NCBI RefSeq assembly: GCF_015667585.1
Contig: NZ_JADPEG010000006.1
Coordinates: forward strand, 121,925 to 185,924
Length of the DNA stretch: 64,000 nucleotides
From: Clostridium sp. D33t1_170424_F3
GTDB lineage: Bacteria; Bacillota; Clostridia; Oscillospirales; Acutalibacteraceae
Direction: 5' to 3'
Made by a program: the position numbers and the translations under genes. The notes below the pieces were generated by a model. That model saw nothing but the letters and a program-made list of their open reading frames with translations, was not told the origin of the DNA and ran no database searches. How positions within the stretch are numbered: position 1 is the stretch's first letter; every line of letters begins with the position of its first letter. Below are positions 58,601 through 64,000 of the stretch, in pieces.

Positions 58601-61156
58601 GTTTCTACTGCAAAAATGGAAGTTACCCTACCGGATAACGCACTCTGGTCGGAATTCCCATCCTATGTCTTTGACGATGGCAAACTGCCTTCCTGGAAGA
58701 CGCCCGGCAAAACCGCGGGGTACCTGAATGCGTCCAATAAAGTCTCTCTGTTTGTCCGCGGCAACAATTGGTCGGATACTTACGGCGAAATGTGGAGCTG
58801 GGGCGCAGGAGCGTCCTTGGATCCGGCGGGGCTTTCACAGCTGCGCCTGACAAACGCGGGCGGCGGTTATGTGTATTTGGAGACGTATCAGGAGTGGAAA
58901 GGCGATAATTGGGACGGCGTCAGCCAGAAGGTTCTTACGATCCATCCGGAAGAGGGCAAGGTCTGTAACACAGTGAAACATCCAGAAGACGATACACAGA
59001 AGTGGAAGCGCCTGGTCACAGAAAATGGCTACGTCGCTTTTCAAAACAAAGCGAATGGCGAATACCTCAGCGCAGAAAAGATGGATTCCAACAGCGATAT
59101 TGTAACCATTCCCGCGCGGGAGGATTATGGCAGGCATCAGATCTGGAAGCTTGTATCCCAGCAGGGTGGCGGCGTTAAATTGATAAACGCTGGTTCAGGC
59201 CGCGCATTGACCACAAGAAACGGGGCGTTGGTTCAGAGCGTGCGGGGCGCGGTGTGGAAATTGTCCGCAGAGAAAGATGGATACCGCATTTTGAACGCTG
59301 ACGGTACAAAAGGCATTTCAGCGGTTGGAACGCTGCTCCCCGCGGAAGAAGCCTCTGTTTTCCAATTTATCGAAAAGGATGCACCGGTCACTTATTATCC
59401 CATCGACGCGGTTACGCTCAATATCCCACGGGATACGCTCCCGGTCGGTGAAAGTATGCGGGTTTCGGCTGAGGTAGAGGCACCCGGCATATCAGGTATG
59501 GACTGGATATCGGTTGGAATCGCACCTGTTTATCTGGTGGAAAACGGGACCGGCGCCGCGTCCATTGATAAAAACGGAAACTTAAAAGCACTGCGTGCTG
59601 GCAATGTCACAGTGGTGGCCCTATGCAAAGCCGACCCATCCGTCCGCGCGGAAAAAACGGTTCGCATTACATCCGATCAGCAGGTTCTGACAGTACAGTA
59701 CAGCGAGAACGCGGAACTGTCCGTTACAGGGACATACGAAATGCTCATTGAAAAAGACGGCCTGTTTGGTGCAGCCGTTCGGAGCGGCGAGGAAATCAGC
59801 CTGACCTTTGTTCCGGTAGACGGCCCGTTTGCAGGCGCGACGCTCAACGGCGAGGAAATCCCGTTTGAGGCAAATGGCTTTACCTATACCTTTACCATGC
59901 CGAAAGATAAGCTTTCTCTGCGGTTTGCGTTTACAACCGTTAATAAGGGCATTTTGGAAACGCTGCTGGATAAAGCAGACGAAGTGACAGACGAACAACT
60001 TGAAAAGCTGGTTCCGTCCGTTCGCAAAAAGTTTATTGACGCGCGCGACAACGCACAGGCTGTTTATGAGAACAGTGCGGCAACACAGGACGAAGTAAAC
60101 AAAGCCTGGAAAGAACTGCTCAACATGATGCATTACCTCTCCTTCGAAGAAGGCACCAAGGATAAACTGGAATACTGGCTTGATTATGCGTCCATGTTGG
60201 ATCTGGAAGCCTTTACCCCGGCCAGCCAGGAGGGCTATGCGGAAGCACTCGCCTATGCGGAAGAAATCTACAATGATGAGGGTGAGACGCTGAAAGCGGA
60301 GGTCGAGAAAGCAGCCAAAAACCTATACGATGCGATCATGCGTCTGGAGCATCGCGCGAATACAGAAACGTTGAAGCTGCTTGTGCAGGAAGCACAGAAA
60401 ATCGATTTGGATAAGTACATGGACGGGCCGGAAAAAGATCGTTTCCGCGAGCTGCTTCCGCAGGCGGAAGACCTTTTGGAAGATGGAAACGCGACCCAGG
60501 AACAAGTCGACAAAACGAGTGAATCGCTGCGTGAAGCCATAGAAAATCTGCGCCTTACACCCAGCAAAGAAGCGCTGAAGGACCTGCTTGATGAATCTGA
60601 AGCGCTCGACCCGGACGACTATACCCAGGAGAGCTATACGGCTCTGCGCACCTCTTTGGACGACGCTTGGGATACGTACAACGATGAGAATGCGACGCCA
60701 GAAGAAATTACGGCGGCGATTGCCAGCGTATTGAAGGCCCGGAGCAGCCTGGTTCCGGCGGAGAAGCCGGAAGAACCCATTAAACCCACAAAGCCCAGTA
60801 GGCCGGCCAGCGGTTCCTCCGGCAGCAGTTCCAATGCTTATGGCAGTGCGGGAACCGCAGCCGTCATGACCGATGCGGTGGCACAAAAATCCGTCCGCTC
60901 CGATACGACTGTCGACTTCATCCTGAAGAGGGGCAGTGCATACTGCTTTAAGATGACGGTTCTTAACGGCAGTGTCATGGCGCCAAACTTTACTGTAGGC
61001 AACGGCAATGTGCTCAAGACCCAGTTCGTAACAAGAATTGGAAATGAGTATTACTACCGGGTTTGGGCAGTCGGAGCACCCGGCCAGAGCACCGGCGTGT
61101 ACACAACCATGCCCGGCGAAACCGCGCAGAAACATTGCACGGTGACGATCGACTGA
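55625..61156 (+). CDS. Giant secreted glycoside hydrolase family 95 protein (alpha-L-fucosidase/galactosidase type)
   Basis: An 1843-residue exported enzyme with a signal peptide about 1-29. Residues about 40-960 form a GH95-like core: TTDANVNLQV (the Asn-x-Asn pair of the family), VVQINATMDIAAARDGL, RHFSHLYPVWPG (family signature HRHxSHL) and HGWMHKGLGEARLKNG. Then come two beta-trefoil/fascin-like regions (about 975-1250), a Big2/immunoglobulin-like domain (about 1255-1360), several FIVAR-type helical repeats (about 1440-1710), a Ser/Pro linker and the C-terminal module shared with the protease at 25849. GH95 enzymes remove terminal alpha-L-fucose or alpha-L-galactose from host or plant glycans. 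The start is taken at the first ATG; a second lies five codons later. Confidence 0.85.
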   Translation: MKKLAMKKFCSLLLACSMLLTTSSGTMAAAKPEEPHAAAYRFLDDPLQGETGVVSVTYDAMDYEGETPLNQKDHLRWRESMVTGNGEIALLESCNPLSDVMIFQNTKFNMPNNDRMDTPAVYQKLDEVRQAMVEDPYAAETEGKAWKLIEAQAKESWGIGEDEKWVCGYDYSYHPGNQLRVEMEGRGEAQNYKRWTNYEKAEIGVGFEDESGVWLRRTFASRADNVIITEYTQSSEGEKLDLTLSLDDISSIPRESGTTPNVRYKVLVPEDVSYIGQIVHYPVFENSFLNEGGYAGVTRVLTDGTKEKVVLESTDNKNVGEKAAIQITDAEKVILITALDRSIDTLGSMEEFTQANSYELVDELCTQVAEVEKTYTEEDVSVDFSYDEALAAHAEIHKPLFNGVKLDLNGDEANRALPNEALLKKQRANKSSLYPAMIERAFNAGRYAAICASGYSTTRLGGIWTGVFNPNWQADYTTDANVNLQVSAANVGSMKTFGRGYIDFMLRIVDDFQYNAEQIYGMKDAIMASGRTDGENGFIYHFNAGNPFFSWNAGTDWQLLPIYEYWQCYGNEIIPVGKDVDVDSLAEVLDLDKADIERVKAEGFNLEGDILWPLLRKHAHFWEQFVDPRYYMDAQGKTSYDPEHTELAEGERYMLLPTYSPENHPKKPNEDVVQINATMDIAAARDGLDMAIAMAGVIGDTSEVKEWQDLKAKLPAYKYQKQGDLMEWSIDECEDRENYGHRHFSHLYPVWPGYETEDNMELKAGADLTMAYKARDGQNSQQSHGWMHKGLGEARLKNGQGIIDSLKPGMTGKIYHSSMTTAHNVNGSSAYCTDTQIGMVGIVQEGLLFSRTGITTDGFETENDGNRNGEIELLPALPEDWDEGSITGLHARTQATVDRLEWSRTNGEVRAEITSNTDQTILLKCGVAWKDVQVNGKTPEFDENGNVCLSLSEDETITAIFSLSEVKNGYYVVQNGENALTAQDQNRAEDGTVSTAKMEVTLPDNALWSEFPSYVFDDGKLPSWKTPGKTAGYLNASNKVSLFVRGNNWSDTYGEMWSWGAGASLDPAGLSQLRLTNAGGGYVYLETYQEWKGDNWDGVSQKVLTIHPEEGKVCNTVKHPEDDTQKWKRLVTENGYVAFQNKANGEYLSAEKMDSNSDIVTIPAREDYGRHQIWKLVSQQGGGVKLINAGSGRALTTRNGALVQSVRGAVWKLSAEKDGYRILNADGTKGISAVGTLLPAEEASVFQFIEKDAPVTYYPIDAVTLNIPRDTLPVGESMRVSAEVEAPGISGMDWISVGIAPVYLVENGTGAASIDKNGNLKALRAGNVTVVALCKADPSVRAEKTVRITSDQQVLTVQYSENAELSVTGTYEMLIEKDGLFGAAVRSGEEISLTFVPVDGPFAGATLNGEEIPFEANGFTYTFTMPKDKLSLRFAFTTVNKGILETLLDKADEVTDEQLEKLVPSVRKKFIDARDNAQAVYENSAATQDEVNKAWKELLNMMHYLSFEEGTKDKLEYWLDYASMLDLEAFTPASQEGYAEALAYAEEIYNDEGETLKAEVEKAAKNLYDAIMRLEHRANTETLKLLVQEAQKIDLDKYMDGPEKDRFRELLPQAEDLLEDGNATQEQVDKTSESLREAIENLRLTPSKEALKDLLDESEALDPDDYTQESYTALRTSLDDAWDTYNDENATPEEITAAIASVLKARSSLVPAEKPEEPIKPTKPSRPASGSSGSSSNAYGSAGTAAVMTDAVAQKSVRSDTTVDFILKRGSAYCFKMTVLNGSVMAPNFTVGNGNVLKTQFVTRIGNEYYYRVWAVGAPGQSTGVYTTMPGETAQKHCTVTID

Positions 61157-61246
61157 CAACCATTAGCGACTTATAATGGATGTTTCCTGATTTAACATTT
61201 GTATAATGTTTTTAACAGGATTTTCGAATACGGCAAAAACTTAAAG

Positions 61247-61282
61247 ATGCGGTTCCAGCTATAGGCTGGAACCGCATTTTGT
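61247..61282 (+). terminator. Terminator after the GH95 gene
   Basis: A 13-bp stem ATGCGGTTCCAGC / GCTGGAACCGCAT followed by TTTTGTTT. Confidence 0.85.
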
Positions 61283-61390
61283 TTATATAAATTTGCCTGC
61301 ACAGGTAAATTTATACCATTGAAAGATTGTGTATGAAAGGGGGAATATTTACGAAATTGTCTATCAGGTCCATGCGGAGGAGGTGTGTAA

Positions 61391-62119
61391 GTGATTATTT
61401 TAAATAAAAACTGGACTTTTTCAGCAAAAGGGGAAGACACCGTACTTGGCTACGTAGGAGAAAATATCGTACATACGCTCCAGATTCAAGTTCTTGGAAC
61501 GGAATATTGGATGTGGAATATCGTTTTGGAGACCGTACAGAACGAAAAAAGAAACATCTGGGCGGTTGAAAAAACGGTAGTAAACGGAAATTTACTCTTA
61601 TCTGTTCCCGTTAAAAAAGAATACCTTTTGCAAAATGGAACAATTCTTGCGCAGCTGCGGGCAAGTGCGTCGGATGGCCGTATAAAAAAGTCCGCGAAAT
61701 TAGGTCTTAGCGTGAAGAGCAGTATCAACGCGCCGGACGTGCTGCCGTCACCGCTGCCCTCTGAGTTTGCAGATTATGAAATGCGGATTATCAATGCGAA
61801 AAGCGCGGTGGAAGCTGATGCGAACCGCGCTGCAAAAGCAGCCCGATGTTCTCCAAAGATTGGCGAAAACGGCAACTGGTACGCGTGGAATGATTCGATT
61901 GAGGGATTGCAGGATACGGGAATTGCCGCGTCGGGAGCAGGAATGAGCAAAGAAGAAATAAAAGAATATGTGGAGTCACTGCTCGGATTAGGCAAGGCTC
62001 CTGAAGTAAACGCAGACGGAACGCTGGTTTTTCGTGCCGCTCCGGCTCTGGATTACAGCGGTGTACTGACTATGAAAAAAACGCCTGAAATAAACCAGGA
62101 TGGAATCTTATTATTTTGA
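61391..62119 (+). CDS. BppU-like phage baseplate/tail-fibre protein
   Basis: A 242-residue protein with a GTG start and GGAGGTG upstream. The N-terminal half is beta-rich like BppU-type baseplate domains (WTFSAKGEDTVLGYVGENIV, then LLLSVPVKKEYLLQNGTILAQL). A helical stretch (ADYEMRIINAKSAVEADANR) and two short DG-turn repeats (EVNADGTLVF, EINQDGILLF) end the protein. No head, portal or other tail genes are near, so it is a stand-alone phage-derived gene, co-transcribed with the SGNH hydrolase 15 bp downstream. Confidence 0.6.
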   Translation: MIILNKNWTFSAKGEDTVLGYVGENIVHTLQIQVLGTEYWMWNIVLETVQNEKRNIWAVEKTVVNGNLLLSVPVKKEYLLQNGTILAQLRASASDGRIKKSAKLGLSVKSSINAPDVLPSPLPSEFADYEMRIINAKSAVEADANRAAKAARCSPKIGENGNWYAWNDSIEGLQDTGIAASGAGMSKEEIKEYVESLLGLGKAPEVNADGTLVFRAAPALDYSGVLTMKKTPEINQDGILLF

Positions 62120-62134
62120 TAAGGGAGTTAGGAA

Positions 62135-63784
62135 ATGACCGATTATATTACGAAAATCCGCACAACGAGCGGAGATAAGCAGATGGATTACAATGCGCTG
62201 GCAAATTTGCCGCAGGCGTTAAAAAGTCCCAATAAGCTGACTTTTACCGGAGCGGTGGATGGAGAATACGACGGTTCAGAAGAGGTGACCGTGAATATCC
62301 CTGTAAGCGGCGGTACAGATTGGACATTTTTCAGCCAGACGCCTTGCCGGTTGTCCGGGTCTTCGATTGGCAGCGTCAGGCTGGTCTCGTCTGGGACGTG
62401 CGATTACCGCATCTATTCTGATACGGTGAAAGACATGGACAGTACAGCCCGGACGCTGCACTGGATGACGGAGGATCATACGAACGGGTGTTATAAATTC
62501 ACCGTAACCATCGGAGACAATCCACCCAGTAGCTGGTACCAGATTTTCTTTTCTATGAAGTTTACTGGATTGGAAGTGGGGAAGGCCTATAAGCTGTATG
62601 TTGACACAACAGGGCTTACACCGGATTCAACGGGCGCGGGAATGCATTTCGGACGTTTTTTGCTGGCCAGTGTTGTCAACGGCTCCAAGAGCGATTTGAT
62701 CATCAGTACCACGGAAGTCGATCATGCCAGACTGAATTCCTGGCAGTTCGTCGCGACGACGCCAGACGTACTTTTAGAGTATTACGCAGGTAAGGAAATT
62801 TCTGAATTAGTATCTGGCTACCAGGTGCGCTTTAAGGATTTGTACATCAACTCTGCCGATGCGGAAAGCGGGCATACACCCATATTTAATCAATCGGGCA
62901 CGTTTACGGGGGAGTTACAATTCCCGGAATATACGGATAAATTGCACTATGAATCGACGCCAGCCTGTTCCGTGTACTATTCTGAAGCAAAGTCCAAGCT
63001 TTTTACAATCAACGGCCAGGAGCCGGATGCAAGCGGTAATATAGAGATTCCGGTCAGCCGCCTGCAGAGCAGGACGATGGCCTGTTTTGGAGACAGTATC
63101 ACAGGAGACTTTCAGCCGCCGGTGGACTATCCTTCTGTAGTCGCAAAGCTGACCGGCCTGCAGGTATATAACCTAGGTATGGGCGGCTGCCGTATGTCGC
63201 AGCATTCAGACCAGTATTATGACGCCTTCAGTATGTACCGGCTGGCGGATGCTGTGGCTACCGGGGATTTTACATTACAGGAAGCAGCGGTGGGACACAC
63301 CACAAATTATGCGGCCAATCGCGTGGCAACATTAAAGTCTATAGATTGGACAAAGGTGGACTATGTCACCCTTCTATTTGGGACAAACGATATTCAAGGA
63401 GGAATGCCGTTGGATAACGCGGACGATCCCAAAGATGTTACAGCCTACCTGGGCGCCGCCCGGTATAGCCTGGAAACGCTCTGGAGCCGCTATCCGCATC
63501 TGCGTATTTTGCTTTTAACTCCTATCTATCGCTACTGGGATAATGAGCGGGTAGACAGTGATGAAAAAATGTTTGGAAACAAGCATTTTTACGAATACGG
63601 AAACGTGCTCCTGCAATTGGCAAAGGATTACAAAACGCCGGCGCTGGATTTGTATTACACTTTGGGAATCAACAAATACAACCGGGGACAGTATTTTCCG
63701 ATTGGGGATGGAACGCATCCAAACGATTTGGGCCGTACGTTGCTGGGGGAGAAGATCGCCGGAAAGCTACTAAGTGAATTTTAA
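62135..63784 (+). CDS. SGNH/GDSL hydrolase with phage tail-fibre-like N terminus
   Basis: A 549-residue protein. It begins TDYITKIRTTSGDKQMDYNALANLP and FTGAVDGEYDGSEEVTVNIP, sequences typical of tail-fibre starts in gut phages. A beta-rich carbohydrate-binding-like region (about 60-280) follows. The C-terminal SGNH esterase domain has MACFGDSITG (Ser, block I), NLGMGGCRMSQHS (Gly, block II), LLFGTNDIQGG (Asn, block III) and IGDGTHPNDLG (Asp/His, block V). There is no signal peptide. It likely deacetylates a surface glycan, as phage depolymerase proteins do. Confidence 0.82.
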   Translation: MTDYITKIRTTSGDKQMDYNALANLPQALKSPNKLTFTGAVDGEYDGSEEVTVNIPVSGGTDWTFFSQTPCRLSGSSIGSVRLVSSGTCDYRIYSDTVKDMDSTARTLHWMTEDHTNGCYKFTVTIGDNPPSSWYQIFFSMKFTGLEVGKAYKLYVDTTGLTPDSTGAGMHFGRFLLASVVNGSKSDLIISTTEVDHARLNSWQFVATTPDVLLEYYAGKEISELVSGYQVRFKDLYINSADAESGHTPIFNQSGTFTGELQFPEYTDKLHYESTPACSVYYSEAKSKLFTINGQEPDASGNIEIPVSRLQSRTMACFGDSITGDFQPPVDYPSVVAKLTGLQVYNLGMGGCRMSQHSDQYYDAFSMYRLADAVATGDFTLQEAAVGHTTNYAANRVATLKSIDWTKVDYVTLLFGTNDIQGGMPLDNADDPKDVTAYLGAARYSLETLWSRYPHLRILLLTPIYRYWDNERVDSDEKMFGNKHFYEYGNVLLQLAKDYKTPALDLYYTLGINKYNRGQYFPIGDGTHPNDLGRTLLGEKIAGKLLSEF

Positions 63785-63851
63785 TTTTCTTGGCCTCCAG
63801 ATATTGGTCAACCAATTGAAAATCGGTTTTATCGCAGAAATATTGTATATC

Positions 63852-63890
63852 AAAAATGCCATTGGCAGTTTCAAACTGTCAATGGCATTT
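63852..63890 (+). terminator. Terminator after the SGNH gene
   Basis: A 19-bp stem starting AAAATGCCATTGGCAGTTT with one G-T pair, ending in TTTT. Confidence 0.85.
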
Positions 63891-63920
63891 TACATTAATC
63901 AGCTTTAGCGAAAGGACAAC

Positions 63921-63937
63921 CCCCGGCTAAGCCGGGG
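63921..63937. repeat. Short GC hairpin, possible IS200/IS605 end
   Basis: CCCCGGC-TAA-GCCGGGG. Compact hairpins like this mark the ends of IS200/IS605-type elements, but no transposase is visible before the window ends. Confidence 0.3.
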
Positions 63938-64000
63938 AGAGTAAAAAAGATTAAATAGTGAAAAAACCTTCTGGTAGAATAAAGTCGCGGTCGGTCAACT

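Overview
The window looks like the chromosome of a gut-type Clostridia bacterium, probably Oscillospiraceae/Ruminococcaceae-like. The signs are strong AGGAGG-type ribosome sites, clostridial families (DUF1846, DUF3842, DUF6809, TnpV), FIVAR-rich secreted proteins, a YesM/YesN two-component system and many mobile-element scars. The family-level assignment is an inference from gene content only.

Layout. (1) 1-2316: two guaA-type genes in tandem. The first is cut by the window edge. The second has a shrunken glutaminase domain without its catalytic cysteine. (2) About 2305-18409: a genomic island at the 3' end of the second guaA, bounded by a 12-bp repeat of the guaA terminus. It holds a frameshifted tyrosine integrase, an excisionase, a zincin-like protein and a second integrase. 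It also holds a GTPase-centred conflict operon: calcineurin-like phosphoesterase, all-helical GASH-like protein, two DLSGE-motif GTPases and a GAP1-like protein. The second GTPase gene is split by a nested 5.4-kb serine-recombinase element (about 10358-15774). That element carries a relaxase scrap, a MarR regulator with an alpha/beta hydrolase, an orphan response regulator and five copies of a short palindrome. (3) 18.4-19.9 kb: remnants of a Tn4451-like element (broken tnpV), a small putative DNA-binding protein with a clear operator, and DUF6809 genes. (4) 19.9-25.6 kb: sugar housekeeping (galM, glucokinase, a sugar-phosphate transferase, tcdA, tRNA-Leu, nagB). (5) 25.8-29.1 kb: a secreted papain-like protease with FIVAR repeats. 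(6) 29.3-36.8 kb: a Tet(M)-like ribosomal GTPase fused to a YacP/Rae1-type NYN nuclease domain, a DinG-like helicase with a nuclease-like front, DUF1846 and DUF3842. (7) 36.9-40.3 kb: a lipoprotein, flavodoxin and acetyltransferase operon diverging from a LysR gene. (8) 40.5-61.2 kb: a carbohydrate regulon. (9) 61.4-63.8 kb: a phage-tail-like protein and an SGNH hydrolase.

How the genes work together. The carbohydrate regulon has a minus-strand catabolic operon: class II aldolase, PfkB kinase, FGGY kinase, zinc alcohol dehydrogenase, aldo/keto reductase and RbsD/FucU mutarotase. Divergent from it are a YesM kinase with a partner binding lipoprotein, a ribose/galactose-type ABC transporter, a YesN regulator and a very large secreted GH95 enzyme. 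Three promoters (aldolase, ABC transporter, GH95) share 21-bp-spaced direct repeats placed at the same distance from the -10 box, so they are probably controlled by the YesN regulator. The GH95 enzyme and the papain-like protease end in the same roughly 88-residue module, which may be a surface or sorting domain.

All calls come from reading the sequence and recalling families. No searches were run.
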